A DNA stretch of 64,000 nucleotides, taken from Tetracentron sinense (taxonomy: Eukaryota > Streptophyta > Magnoliopsida > Trochodendrales > Trochodendraceae). Numbering within the stretch: the stretch's first letter is position 1; the number at the start of each line of letters is the position of its first letter. Below the pieces are notes generated by a model that was given only the letters and a program-made list of their open reading frames with translations, was not told the DNA's origin and ran no database searches. Positions 1 through 14,385 of the stretch are shown in pieces. The stretch spans positions 9,444,499 through 9,508,498 of the forward strand of contig CM026551.1 in assembly GCA_015143295.1 (NCBI GenBank), written 5' to 3'. The translations under genes and the position numbers were made by a program.

Positions 1-118
1 CTCAGCTCTCATTATGTGAAATTAAGGTTCGTTAATTACTTTTTTGGGTTTAAATCCGATTTTTTCTGCCAAATGATTCTACTTTTTCCTCTCTTTCGAG
101 TTTGTAAGATATATTTTT

Positions 119-478
119 GGAGTCAAATCTTCTACGGTGAGAACCGTGCAAATCCGATTATCACCCCTAGAGGTCACCAGGTGTCTCCTTTGACACCCCT
201 TAACCGTGGGTACGGTTCACCCACCCCTAAAGTTCACCCACCCATTTTTGGTTTTTTTTTTCTAAATATTAATTTTTTAAATAAATTAAAAAACTGGTTT
301 TAGAGTTTTTTTAATATTAAAAACAGTTTTTTAATTTTAAAAAAAGAATTAATATTTGGAAAAAAAACCAAAAATAGGTAGGTGAACTTTACCCACGGTT
401 AAGGAGTGTAAAGGAGACACATGATAACCTCTAGGGATGATAACTGGATTTGCCAAATCCGGGAGATGATTTGGCTCC
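119..478. mobile_element. Foldback MITE, Mutator-like, 9-bp TSD
   Basis: A 360-bp hairpin element. Ends are GGAGTCAAATC and an inverted GGAGCCAAATC; arms of about 120 bp flank an AT-rich loop (about 250-360). The 9-bp flanks TATATTTTT (110-118) and TATATTTTA (479-487) differ by one base. Each arm contains the recurring GTGTCTCC...TTAACC...TTGGTTTT module. No coding capacity. Confidence 0.8.
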
Positions 479-484
479 TATATT

Positions 485-859
485 TTATTTTTTTTGGAGG
501 TAGGTGGGTGCATTGGAGGACACAACTGAGTTGGATACGAAGACACTGGCGGATGCCAAAGAGCTGACGATCAGGGTATTACTGTTGTTGTGCCTGGTGG
601 TTCTGGTATTGTGGATGATGATATTGAGTTCTTGGAGGACCGTAATGGTGTGCAACGGATCTATATCCGTCATGCTGGATATTAGACTCCTGGTGATTTC
701 GATTGTTTTTTTGGTTGGATACAAAGAACACCACTACCACCGCTAAAACCCCGAGTTTGTGAGTCCTATTTCGTACTGATGGTGAACATCCACCATATTC
801 GGTGGAGGCAGAGAACAGCCTGAATTTTATTGTTTGATTGATTTATCTAATTAATTTAT
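485..859. other. Spacer with no recognised gene
   Basis: Short open frames exist on both strands here, but they overlap each other and resemble no family I know. No TIR or repeat structure was found. Confidence 0.4.
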
Positions 860-1740
860 GGGGAATGCTAGCCCTAGTTTCCTAAATACTCACTTTCCCT
901 ACTTAACAGACACGTATACTTACTTTTCCTGGCTACTTTTAAAACCGGTTAAAACTTCGTCTGACATCTATCTTTAAGGTAGCCCCTTAATAGTTTTTGA
1001 TTTATCAAAAAACCCTTTCATGTTGAAGACAAAGGAACAAATAAAATTTCTCACATGTGTATCAGCAAAGTAATCTCTCGCCCCTATTTTTTTTTCTCTC
1101 TCAACTCCAGTGTCCCTTTTTCTAACGGAGAAGAAGATAATGAAACTTCACACCTTTTCTTAGGTTCTCACCATGAGAGAATTTTTCTGCAATACTAAAA
1201 TCGTAAAGAAAGTCAGACTCAAATGGGAGGGTTTTTTTAGGAGAGTTTCTCTTTTCCCCACTTCCTCACTTTTTGAGTAAAGGCTTAAAGAAAAAGGCAA
1301 CCAGACTGAATACGTAAAAGAAGATGATACCTTCATAACTGCTCTCAACCTGATAAACTCATCACCTACTCAAATTAAAAGAGAAGGGAGTCTTTTCCTA
1401 TTACTTTTACGTAGGGCGATCGATGAGGGAGATTGTTGAGATGTTGTAAGGGAAGTGATTTCGCGAGAGATAAAGTGGGATGGGAGATTGAATGAACAGG
1501 AGGAGTAAAACCAAGAAAATTAAAAGAGAACAAGAGAGAGAAAATGTTCTCTCCATTCGTACTCTTTTGTTTAAATGTGGATGATTTTTTTTATAAATTA
1601 CAAACTAGTAAGGAGGGATTCTAAAATATACATGTCGATGATAGTATCAACCGGCTCAAAAAGTAACCCGGTAAAGGGACTACCCGTGTCCACTTTGTAA
1701 AGAAAGTGAGGAAGTAAGGAAACTGGGGCTAGCATTCCCC
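860..1740. mobile_element. Mutator-like nonautonomous element with perfect 9-bp TSD
   Basis: 881 bp. The TIR begins GGGGAATGCTAGCCC on both ends and continues, diverging, for about 110 bp. It is flanked by the identical 9-mer TTAATTTAT at 851-859 and 1741-1749. The interior is purine/pyrimidine-biased with no long reading frame. TIR length and the 9-bp duplication fit the Mutator superfamily. Confidence 0.85.
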
Positions 1741-1901
1741 TTAATTTATAATACTGAAGGTATGATAGAGCTGACAAAGTCTGAATCAAATTAAAACCCA
1801 GATACAGAGAAATAACAATTTTTTATGGTTTGTTTGTTGAGAAGCCCTGACAATTTTTTTTTCCTTTTCTGTATCAATTTAATCCTACGGACTTTGCTAC
1901 T

Positions 1902-1942
1902 GAGACCGCATTGTGCGCGAGGTCTCGGCCTTATGCGGTCTC
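1902..1942. repeat. Small hairpin, GAGACCGCAT stem
   Basis: GAGACCGCAT (1902-1911) pairs with ATGCGGTCTC (1933-1942). A related GAGACC/GGTCTC cluster with a similar GGACTTTGCT flank occurs in opposite orientation near 22703-22740, so this is probably the end of a dispersed repeat. Confidence 0.45.
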
Positions 1943-2901
1943 AAAAGCATTTCCTTAATCCTACACAATCCATAGGACAGACCGAGGGACTGTGATGTTT
2001 TACACTAGCCGAGTGCTGAAAAGAGACTTAGAGTTTGGATATCGAGCATCGGAAGAATATGAGAGAGAGTGATATGAAGAAAGCTTGCCAATGGAAAAGA
2101 GCTTCATCAAGTCACAACCATGACAACAAGAAGTTTCTTTATTGAGCTGGAGAGGTTCAGTCTTTTTTTTTTTAACCTACTCTAAGCATCAGCCAATTTT
2201 CATCCAATCCATTCCACTAAAACATTTTTCACTTCTATCAAAATATTGTTAGATTGGGATAAAAGTTCTTTTCCTAAACTTTCAAACACACCAAAACAAG
2301 TAGGACAGTAACAGTTACACTTTATTACAGTTAAGTTGGTTAGTTTAGCTTTACTACATGCTTTCCTTCTCACTATTGATATTGTTGTTACTATTATAAG
2401 AGAAAGAGAGGGAGTCATATACAGTTCGTTCTTTCTAACATAAATTCTCACATAATTTGTTTGAGTCAGTGATTAGCCAACCTTCATTCGGTAAGCTAGC
2501 CCATTCCCTTCTCATTTCCCCCACCCCACCTCCTTAATTGTGGTTAGGCTTAATTAACTTAAGGTATTTTTTTTTAATTCTAAAAGCCAAGGTTAAATGG
2601 TGGGACGCTATCTATTTCTCAATTAGTATCATTCTTTAACTCTAAAATCTTTATTGTATTTTGATTCAAAAAATTTAAAAGTACTATGTCAATTTAAAAT
2701 TAAAAAAAGTTTATTTCCTTTAAAATTCCTATGCATCGTACGGGTTACTTACTAGTTCTTTATAAAATTAAGATATTACCTCCAATATTTGGAATAATGT
2801 ATACATGAGAGACATTTTGAGTAAATACAAATCCCTCAAATATTTGGATGAAATGTCACGTTGATTGTACTTGTCCTCCTTTGGAAGTGGCTGCTTCAGA
2901 G
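1943..2901. other. AT-rich spacer, nothing recognised
   Basis: The only landmark is the sequence at 2768-2880, which resembles the 62-bp tandem unit at 8520-8713 (TTTTGAGTAAATACAAA, then ATATTTGGATGAAAT). No supported gene. Confidence 0.4.
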
Positions 2902-3187
2902 CAGGAGTGGAGCCACATGGGGCCGGCCCCCTGAAATTTTGAAAGAAAAAATAAAATAAAATAAAATAAAATAGAGACATAGCTTAAGAAAGGGGTTGAG
3001 CTGGGGACGGGTGCTCTAACTCCCCCTAAACTTCTGAGAAAAAATATATTATCTACAAACGGATACAAATGGATGTGATTACCCATGAACTTGACCCTAA
3101 AAAAAAAGGGAAGAGGGAGGAGGGGGTGCTATACCCCCGCACCTCACATTTTCAGCCCCCCTTCAAGAGAATCCTGGCTCCACCCCG
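2902..3187. mobile_element. hAT-like MITE (GGTGGAGCC family), copy 1
   Basis: 286 bp bounded by CAGGAGTGGAGCC and inverted GGCTCCACCCCG. The interior shares a translated stretch (FFLRSLGG) with the copy at 11364-11629, so the short frames here are shadows of the repeat. The TSD is degenerate. It contains an (AAAAT)n run at about 2949-2972. Confidence 0.6.
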
Positions 3188-3384
3188 CTTGGAAGGGGTA
3201 TTAAGGTTAATTTTTGGCCCCTAGGTGATTCTCAAATTGAAAAAGAAATCCTTCATATTTTTTTTTCTCTTTTCTCCTATGTTTTGAGAATTTTTTTTCC
3301 TTCAAAACATAAAGTAGAACTAAAAACTTAATTGCAATAAAAAGCTTTTTTTTAGGATACCAAATACATAAATTAGATTTTCAC

Positions 3385-3620
3385 TTGAAATAATTCAGTG
3401 CACATATTTTTCCTCCAAACAAATGTAGCCTTAACTGAAATTTTCTCTCTACGTCTATGCATATAATCAAGGTGGAAAAATGGAGTTCCCTTAAGCAATG
3501 ACACTTTTGTAAGTATAAGGAGAGACAGTGACAATTTCGTAAGACACTTTCTCTCCCATAATTACAAGATTGCAACCATTTACACCACAAAAGGTGCTCC
3601 GCTCTGTATTTAAACTCTAT
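3385..3620. repeat. Degenerate member of the GGAGCTC-type MITE family
   Basis: Shares the layout of family copies near 28678 and 45330: a GGAGTTCC-like word, a spaced TTGTAAGTAT, AAGACACTTT, then a TACACCACAAAAGG and GCTCCGCTCT end before TATTTAAA. Weakly conserved. Confidence 0.35.
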
Positions 3621-3690
3621 AATCATTAAAGTTCTTTACAATATTTCACTATACGTTTCAACAATAACCATTGGTAACCCTTGTGAATAA

Positions 3691-3800
3691 CTAGGGTTGT
3701 TAAAGGGCCGGGCTGGACCTGGCCTAGGTTTTACCGGACCGATCCTCATTCATCGGGCTGAGGCCCTAACCTGACACTAGCCCTCAAAGGGCCTCCATGC
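3691..3800. mobile_element. Truncated hAT end (TAGGGTTGTTAAAGGGCCGGG)
   Basis: Starts with a TAGGGTTGTTAAAGG end like the hAT elements at 18411 and 24326 and continues into CCGGGC/GGCC-rich sequence. The other end was not found. Confidence 0.4.
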
Positions 3801-4536
3801 CAGCACCGAAAGAAAGAAAAAACTATATAATGTATTAGCAATTTTTTCCTACATTGACGAATCAATTTTTATTTTCCCTCCTCTTTTATTCGGGCTTCGG
3901 GACTGATAATCCAAGATAAGGATTGCTATCCTTATACGTACTTCTATTACAGTGAGGGGTTAGGTTAGATTAGGTTTAGTTTATAGTGTTGGGTGGTGAA
4001 ACTACCACCATACCCCAATTAGTGTTGTTAGATTAGTAAGGTTAGATCTCAAATCCGTGAGAAAAAAAGATGGGAGAATTTTCAAGTGTGGCACATGTTT
4101 GATGTTTTGTCACAGCGAGCAGAAGTCCTCAATTCAGAAACTTTAGACCAACTAGTTCAATATTGTGCCTCCTGAGAACTACATACATCTGCCAGATATG
4201 GTTGAACCACCTCACTGGAATACCCATAAACCTGTAACCATCCTTGAGCTTATAGTTATGCTCCCCTCAATCCTCCAAACCAAGGCCAGATTCGATATCC
4301 TCATCCTCTTTTGAAATCCATAAATCATTCTATCAATTATGAGAATGCAATTCCAGCAACCCTTCTGCACCTCAACCTGTCTCTTCGACTAGAAATCTAT
4401 AGCACATGTTATTCCAAATATCCAAAAATTAGATGGTCAACCAAAAGAGGCCCAGTGAGAAATCACTTGCCGAGTCGAAGAGACAGGTTTATAAAGCAAT
4501 TTGAAGTTGAACATGGGTTGAGTTTATAAAGAAATA
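3801..4536. other. Spacer with a 17-bp inverted repeat
   Basis: A perfect inverted pair AACCTGTCTCTTCGACT (about 4374-4390) and its complement (about 4473-4489) lies in otherwise unremarkable sequence. Short frames here have no recognisable homology. Confidence 0.35.
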
Positions 4537-4875
4537 TCACCCTGCTGTTATCGGAATCTTTGAGGCAAGAGCTCGGAGCAATTTGGTTGAACATGGATTG
4601 TGTTTTGAAAAGTGACTTTGGTGAATGGGGCTGCCAGAGGTATTAACAGAAGCTGACACCTTATAGACTATTTTCACTATGATAACTGCCAGGAGGCAGG
4701 GGAAACAGAGTAATGGGATGGATATGTATCCCCAAGCTCCCTGCGCTGCGGACGGTGAGATTTCACTGCCCACACTCCCCATCTTGGGGGTAATTGTATC
4801 ACAATGAATACTTGCTATGACCTCAAACATGTTGGTATCGATGACAGAAGCCTGATTGGATTTTTTTTCCTGCTG
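4537..4875 (-). CDS. Hypothetical open frame downstream of the beta-amylase
   Basis: Minus-strand open frame with a hydrophobic segment (WGYISIPLLCFPCLLAVIIVK, about 20 residues) that could span a membrane. It follows an intron-like pyrimidine stretch ending in AG near 4876, so it could be a terminal exon, but no upstream partner or family was recognised. It may be chance or a gene remnant. The frame continues open upstream to 5034 in low-complexity sequence. Confidence 0.2.
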   Translation of the reverse strand, partial: QQEKKSNQASVIDTNMFEVIASIHCDTITPKMGSVGSEISPSAAQGAWGYISIPLLCFPCLLAVIIVKIVYKVSASVNTSGSPIHQSHFSKHNPCSTKLLRALASKIPITAG

Positions 4876-5108
4876 GAGAGAAAATAAATGGGAGAAATAA
4901 GCAAAACTTTTTACTAGATGAAGAAATATTACAAAGAACATATACTTGTGATTAGAATATATACTTGCAAGAAGTTCAAATCTCTTATCTTTTTTTGTTT
5001 GTTTGTTTTTAAATACAAATTCTAAGTTCTTCAACTACAATAAAATTACAGTATATATGCATCCCCCGTTTTTTTTTGGTCCTCCTCTTCTCCATAATCT
5101 ACAAACAA

Positions 5109-8049
<2,941 letters not shown>

Positions 8050-8120
8050 TTTTTTTTGTGTGGTGTTCTTGAGATAATGAATAGAAGGAGATGTGAGAAT
8101 GTATGAAGGAAGTGGAGGTT

Positions 8121-8128
8121 TATTTATA
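8121..8128 (-). promoter_or_regulatory. Candidate TATA box of the beta-amylase gene
   Basis: Reads TATAAATA on the minus strand, 72 nt before the ATG at 8049. This predicts transcription starting roughly 30 nt downstream and a 5' UTR of about 40 nt, rich in A and C, as is common in plants. The position and match to the consensus are seen; use as the promoter is inferred. Confidence 0.55.
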
Positions 8129-8519
8129 AAATAAATTTGCATTTGAGTGAGTTCGTTGAAGGAGACAATGTTGGTGGGCTCCTGTTAAAAAACAGAATAG
8201 GCGCAAAAAATCAAAACTAAGAGTCGGCTTACCTTTTCTTATACGCGGTTATTGTAGGGCCATTTAACGGTTACCTCTGAGGGTAAAAAAGTCATTTGGC
8301 ACTTTGAACTTTGTCCTAAATTGTCCTGGTATCATTCTCCTCCCTTGAACCTTACTAGTGGGGGGTCCTTTGGCTGCAACTTGCAAGTGGGTCAAATGAC
8401 TATTTTACCCCTTAGCGCTTAAAAATTCGAGTTGGACAGTACAGGATATCCAATTTGTATACTCTGTATACAAAATTAATATAAACTTCCATTATTTGGC
8501 TACTACTTGGAGGAATAAA

Positions 8520-8713
8520 GTGCACATTAGTGATATTTTGAGGTAATACTAAACTCCTAGATACTTGGATCGATGAACAAAGTGCACATTTGAGAAATTT
8601 TGAGGTAATATAAAATCTTCAGATATTTCTATCGACGCATAAAGTGCACAATAATACAATATAGATATTTTGAGGTAATACAAAAACCCTAGATATTTCG
8701 ATGAAATACCGCG
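8520..8713. repeat. Three tandem ~62-bp units
   Basis: Units start at 8520, 8582 and 8644, each opening GTGCACA and containing ATTTTGAGGTAATA and AGATA(C/T)TT. The period is exactly 62 bp for the first two; the third is about 8 bp longer and ends in GATTGCACTTGTCC-like sequence. A diverged copy lies at 2768-2880. Confidence 0.7.
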
Positions 8714-8791
8714 TTGATTGCACTTGTCCGCCTTCGGAAGTTGAGTCGAAGAGGCGTTCAAGGCCATTTTCCCTTAGGTGAATCTTAAATC

Positions 8792-8976
8792 CTAGGAAAC
8801 ACGGGTACGGTGATACTTAGATATGGCGATACGATACAGGTACGGCGATATGGTAGAAATTATGAAAAACAACTAAGTTTTATCTTAGAGTGTCGTATTC
8901 GATACATATCCGATATGATGATACGGGTATTGCTATACGAGTACGTTTCCATTTTCAAAGTATTCGTGCTTCCTAG
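8792..8976. mobile_element. hAT-like MITE, 8-bp TSD with one mismatch
   Basis: 185 bp with TIRs CTAGGAAACACGGGTAC and inverted CTAGGAAGCACGAATAC. Flanked by CTTAAATC (8784-8791) and CTTAAAAC (8977-8984). The interior is rich in GATACGG/CCGATATG words. No coding. Confidence 0.65.
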
Positions 8977-8984
8977 CTTAAAAC

Positions 8985-10770
8985 AAATAATAATAATAAT
9001 AATAGAAAACTCTTTTTTTTTTCTGTGAAAAGCCCTCATTTAGATCATATGTGGCATTTGTATTGTTTATGCATATAATCATGCAAGGTTCATTACAAAT
9101 TTTCTCCCTACGTTTCAACAATATCTTTTGGTACCAAATGGGTGGGTTTGCTTGGCCACTGGCAAGCAAGGAATCCCACAAGCCAAGCTATCTTTTGCAT
9201 ATTTTCTCTTCTACACACTTTCTACTCAAGTGGACAACAAAATATTAGAAAATACATAGTTTTTATTTTTAATTTTCATTGGTTTTCTTCAGCTTAGGCT
9301 AAGAAGACTGGGATTCTTTTCATGAGGGAAAGCTAGTGGTTGTAACCGACTCCATGTTTCTCCTTCCTCACAACTTTCTTTTATCCCCCACCCTCTCTGT
9401 TGTTTTCTTCTATTCCTATGAATAGGATTGCTAAGCCTATATACCCTCATAATCCCTACTCTCACCTTTTTCAGACAATAAGATTAATGAGTTTGTGTGG
9501 GGCCCACAAGTGGGTTCATGTAAGTCACCAGAGCGCTGATGAGAGTGTCAAATTTCAATTTATGATAGGGTCCGGAGAGCCAATATATATATACACACAC
9601 ACATGTATATTTGATTAATTCTTGAAAATTTACTTTTAAATGCAATATTATATCTTTTTATTTTTTAAAATATAAGAAAATTTTGATAATATCATTTATT
9701 ATTCAATATTGTAATCACATGCATGTAACTATTATTATATTAAATGTATCATTTCAAATTCAATTACAAGATCACTAATAATTAACAAACCTTATAAGAA
9801 TAGTGTACCCTACAAAAGAAAATGATAAAATACACCTTACTTAACATGAAAAAAAATGAAACTTTATAGAAACTATGCTCTCTATAAACCATAAACCGTA
9901 TTCTACATAACTAAGTTGAAACCGAGCTCCAGAGGTGAGATCGAGATTTGAGAGAGGAAGCGAGTAGTAAGTTAGGAGGTTTGGGTTACTAAGGAGCTCA
10001 CTCAAAGTCATGAGAGTATGATTGTGAGAATATGCTTAATTAGCACCGCTTTACAAGACGTGAATATGTTGTTTTTGTTCTTCATAATTGATTCAATTGA
10101 CTATTTCCCAACAGATTCTTCGCACGGAATCGAGCGAAGAATCCAAAAATTTGGGAATTGATTTGTTTCCAAGAATATAGATAGAATCACTATAATTGAT
10201 ACCAAACAAGCCCTAACTTGTGCTGGGGAATCCGAATGGTCTATAATTGATCCCAACCGTTGTTGTAAATATCGTTCAAACATAGAGCTACAGCTGTCTA
10301 GATTGTCCTATCCAGACAAAGAAAGTGTATTTCTTTGAGGATTAATTTGGTAGCTTGTGAGAGACCATGTTAAAAGGTCTTATGGGACTATAACAACTGA
10401 TCATGAAACCTGCAAGAACACTTTAAAAGAGTACCTATCTTCAAAGTTACACATCCTTTTCTGCTATTCTCTTACTTTCGTAATTTTTGATCGCACCAAT
10501 TCACTTATTATTCTCATTGGTGTTGCCATTAGTCTTTGTTGAAGATGTCGAATCATCTCAACAAATTCAACTCAATAATAATATATCTATTACTGCCAAA
10601 GTGAAAAGGCAGAACAAAATTCGTACAATAATAATAATAATCTCTAATTTCAAAGGTATTCCATGAGTTTTGGGCAGTTCTAATTCTACTGGGATTTTAG
10701 AAATTAAAGATCTAATTCTTTGGTTGTTCTAGGGCTTTATGAAGGGAAAGATATTAACATCTAAACTCTA
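8985..10770. other. AT-rich spacer, nothing recognised
   Basis: Holds an (AAT)n run at about 8987-9003 and short TA/CA runs at about 9583-9602. No gene, TIR or RNA gene could be supported. Confidence 0.45.
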
Positions 10771-10957
10771 GGGCTCCGTTTGTTTAGCAAGAAAGCACAA
10801 GAAAATAATTTTTTTTTTTAGAATTCAAAGTTTATTTTTTCTTTCTTTTTTCCCCTCCGTTTTGTTAAAGAAAACACAAGAAAAAGAAAAAAAAAAAAGA
10901 ATTCAAAGTTTTTTTTTCCATTCCTATCATGTATTTTCTTGATGAACAAAGGGAGCC
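10771..10957. mobile_element. Tourist-like MITE candidate
   Basis: 187 bp with ends GGGCTCCGTTTGTT and inverted GGCTCCCTTTGTTC, interior A/T runs, and 3-bp flanks CTA and TTA. The layout is typical of PIF/Harbinger MITEs; the imperfect TSD keeps this tentative. Confidence 0.5.
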
Positions 10958-11093
10958 TTAAAAGAATGTTGTTGCAACCCTTAATAGTGTCGGTGACACT
11001 CATTTTGAAGCTTAGAAGAGTTATAAATGTTATATGAGAGAATTCTACTAATCACTATTTGTAATGATAACAGGAAAGTGATGAAAAACTCTA

Positions 11094-11240
11094 GATAGTA
11101 CCTACTATCGAGAGCTGGAATGTAGGATTAAAAATCCAATGGCTCCATGTCCGCATATGCTTTAAATGATGGCCCCACTTAATGACTGACACCGTTATAT
11201 TGAAAATCCAACAGTCCAGCTCTCGATAATACCTACTATC
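11094..11240. mobile_element. Short MITE with GATAGTA...ATCGAGAGCTGGA ends
   Basis: 147 bp. The left end GATAGTACCTACTATCGAGA and right end invert onto each other for about 35 bp, including ATCGAGAGCTGGA and GGATT. The TSD is not clear. Confidence 0.5.
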
Positions 11241-11363
11241 AACAATTTTAACTCACTTCCCATGATAATATCTCATATGGTCCTTAGTGTTGATGATTTC
11301 GTTTTATTCTACTGAAATTTCCTGCTTCGTGACTCTTTTTTTTACGTATACATTTGTCTGGAG

Positions 11364-11629
11364 GCAAGGGTGGAGCCAAGATTCTATTGCAACAATGGGG
11401 GTTCGAGGAAGTAACTCCTGAATTTTTTTCTTTTAGGACTAAGTTCATGGTCCATCGCGTCTGTTTGTGCCCGTTTGTAAGGAATGTATTTTTTCTCAGA
11501 AGTTTAGGAGGGGCTAAAGCCCTCGTTCCCCCAAATTTGCCCCTCTCCCAGGCTATGCCCTTATTAGTACTATAAGAATTTTTTCCCCAAAATTTGAAAC
11601 CCTCCTAGGCTCCATGTGGCTCCGCCCTG
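11364..11629. mobile_element. hAT-like MITE (GGTGGAGCC family), copy 2
   Basis: 266 bp bounded by CAAGGGTGGAGCC and inverted CAGGGCGGAGCC. The 8-bp flanks TCTGGAGG and TGTGGAAG match at six positions. Same family as 2902-3187. Confidence 0.6.
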
Positions 11630-11659
11630 TGTGGAAGACATGGGCCCTTATTGACAACA

Positions 11660-11697
11660 TCCCCCCCCCCCCTCTTCTCTCTCTCTCTCTCTCGTGA
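11660..11697. repeat. Poly-C and CT microsatellite
   Basis: About 13 C followed by TCTT and a (CT)n run ending in CTCGTG. Confidence 0.85.
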
Positions 11698-11699
11698 GT

Positions 11700-12175
11700 A
11701 GAGATGGAAACCAAGGAGATGTTTGAGTGCAAAGACAAGAGATCGATTTTCGAGATTTGTTGCTTTTCTGTCACATGAAAAGAGGTTGATGTCATCTTGA
11801 CATAGTTTCTAATGTTAAGACCTCTTAAATGTGTGTTGAAAATGTGTGTTGAAAGAATGCTAAGCTTTTACTCATAATTTCTGTTCTCACCTTTTTTTTA
11901 AATAATAAGACAAGAGTTTTTGCCAGCTCACTTAGAGCCCTGTACAAATTCAAAGTCATTTGTTTTACAACCATGCTTACCCTATTATTAGGCATTTACT
12001 GCTTTTAACCAAAAATCAACACATGCTAAAGCAATGACACATATTGATTTTTGGCCAAAAGTAAGGAATGCCTGAGAATAAAGCTAGCACGCCTCTTTAT
12101 TTTATTTTCAAAAAGAGTAAAAGTAAAGATTATGAGAGTATGCTTAGCATTCTTCATGTGTTATTTGTGGAACTA
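11700..12175. other. Spacer, nothing recognised
   Basis: Ordinary AT-rich sequence; no element ends or coding evidence. Confidence 0.35.
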
Positions 12176-12390
12176 CAATTCCTCATCTCTTACCAGACAA
12201 AAGGTGGAAAAGAAGGAAAATCCAAAAAACAAGGCCAAAACCACTCCATGACTTTATTGGTAGAAATTAGGTCCTCTCTCTCTCAATTCCTCATCTCTTG
12301 CAAGACAAAAGGTGGAAAAGAAGGAAAATCCAAAAAACAAGGCCAAAACCACTCCAAATTAGGTCCTCTCTCTCTCTCACACACACACAG
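12176..12390. repeat. Two tandem ~108-bp units with CT tracts
   Basis: CAATTCCTCATCTCTT begins units at 12176 and 12284; both carry GACAAAAGGTGGAAAAGAAGG and end in GTCCTCTCTCTCT. The second unit lacks about 15 bp. The duplication creates a short lysine-rich open frame at 12068-12433 that I do not regard as a gene. Confidence 0.75.
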
Positions 12391-13070
12391 GGGAGGAGGG
12401 ATCTCATTTCATTATCATGAAGAAATTAGATAGTAATTATGTAAACTTTGAGATCTAAGTCGGGGTTGAAACTGGGAAGCCCTTATAGTGTTTGCCTTTT
12501 TCCCATTTGAAAAGCGAAAAGCAAAGCAAAGATGGGATTGTTTTGGACCAAATTAAAGCAAAGGTCCGTGTCCTCGTGTATCAAGGAAAGAAAGGAGCAA
12601 ATGTCCCACAAGAATTCCCAAAAGTTGCAATTTTTTGCTTGTGGTGCTCTATAATTGGATTTTGTTCACTCCAAACACCTCACTGCCTTTTCTTTTCGTG
12701 GTCATGCATCTCTCCTTCACGTTATAACAAAGTCAATGATGTTTTTGTACAAAAGTTAGTATATTTTAACTTACCAAACATGTTTTGTGTCTTAAGAGGC
12801 TGTTTGGACCTTAGTGCCTGGAACCTCCTAGATAGGTTCCCGAGTTCCCACCATGAACCTTGATTCGACACTTTGAGGATATCTTTCTCCGAACCTCGTT
12901 CTTATAAAATTAGGAGCGAGGAAGGCGGCAAGCAAGGTTTGAAATCCCAGTGGAATTTCATGAAATTTCACGAAATCTCATTCTCATCCACCCCGTTAAT
13001 CGATATGTGTGTTTTTTTGGGACGGTAATCGATATGCGTGTTATTTTGGAATCATATTAGTAAGAGTAGT
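12391..13070. other. Spacer, nothing recognised
   Basis: No TIR, LTR or coding signal supported. Confidence 0.35.
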
Positions 13071-13076
13071 GATAGG

Positions 13077-13160
13077 CGGACCCATGGATCCCATTAGCTA
13101 ACCTAAGGCATCCATCCATTGGTGGATGCCTTAGGTTAGCTAATGGGATCCATGGGTCCG
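13077..13160. repeat. Perfect 38-bp hairpin with 8-nt loop
   Basis: 13077-13114 is the exact reverse complement of 13123-13160, separated by TCCATTGG. Arms begin CGGACCCATGGATCCC. Weaker pairing extends outwards (ATTAGTAA.../...ATTAGTAAT). Either a very small foldback element or the core of a hairpin RNA. Confidence 0.85.
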
Positions 13161-14385
13161 TTCACTATTTTCCTATTAGTAATATTAGTACTACCGCTAC
13201 TATAGAAGGTAACTTGTGCTTATTGTAGTAGCCCATAGTCACACAAAACGAAGATACAAGAGATCCAATGAGATATTTTAAAAAAGGGAAGGGCATAATA
13301 AAAGAAGATGCAAGAGAATCTTATGAAATATCTAAAAAATGAAAGGCTACTCTTTAGTGATAGGAAACTTACAAATAAACCTCTCCCTTTTTCTTTTTCT
13401 TTTGGGGGTATGCTACGACCAACTTTTGCTGATATACACCAACTTAATAGTTAAATTTTATAAACACATATTAAAAAAAAAGGAAAATGATATAACTATC
13501 CATTCTTCAAGGTTTTTTTTGTCATTTCTTGTTGACTACCCATCTTCAAACTCTGACGACATCTGTTCTTCATTTAGCTTGGTCGGTCATCCCTTCTTCA
13601 GGCTCTGATGGAACTAAATCTTCTTCAAGTGAGTGAGAAATTAAATCCACTAAATACAGCAGCCTCCATCTCGGATACTACTTCCTCCGTTAATATCAGA
13701 TTCCCGAGATCGAAAAGAGATTTATTGAGAATAACTTGGATAATTTACATTGACCCCATAGAGAGTTTATATAGATATTACATCATCTCAAGATAGAAAC
13801 TCTATCAAATCTAATCTCAATCAAATCAAATTAATTGATCATAATTTTTTTAAAATTCAAATCTACCTAGATAACTATATCATCTCACCTTATTATATCA
13901 CTCTGCATTCTCTAAACTATCTCTAATATCCTCCTGCAATTGCATGGTCTTTTAAAGAATGATCGTGCAATTGTTGGAAAAAAAAATAACCCGTGATCAT
14001 TTGAATATTGTTGATAAGTGACCAGAACATCTAATCGTGTGTGTATGTTGATGATCACCGTCTATCTGTAAAGTCCATCATTGTCGCATCTTGCTCATCT
14101 TATAACTTGTCGGAACTGGTTGTCCACTAGAGTAGATCATCACGATCTCTCTCAATACCACATTAAGAGAAGCTGGTTGTTTAAGGGGAAAAAAATGAAC
14201 TCAGAGTTATTAATGATGGAGACATTTCAATTAGAGTTTGTAATGACTACAATTTTGAGAAGAAAAAAAAAAGGTTTAGGTTGGATGAGTGACATTGTCG
14301 CCCGCAGGGAAAAAAACGAAATTGAAAGAAAGAAAAATTCAAAATATCCGATCTACCCACTCTGATACCATGATAGAAAATAGAT

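Noticed and set aside
12068-12433. 121-residue frame with an internal repeat
   Set aside because: The repeat follows the 108-bp DNA duplication and the frame has no domain, start context or splice support.
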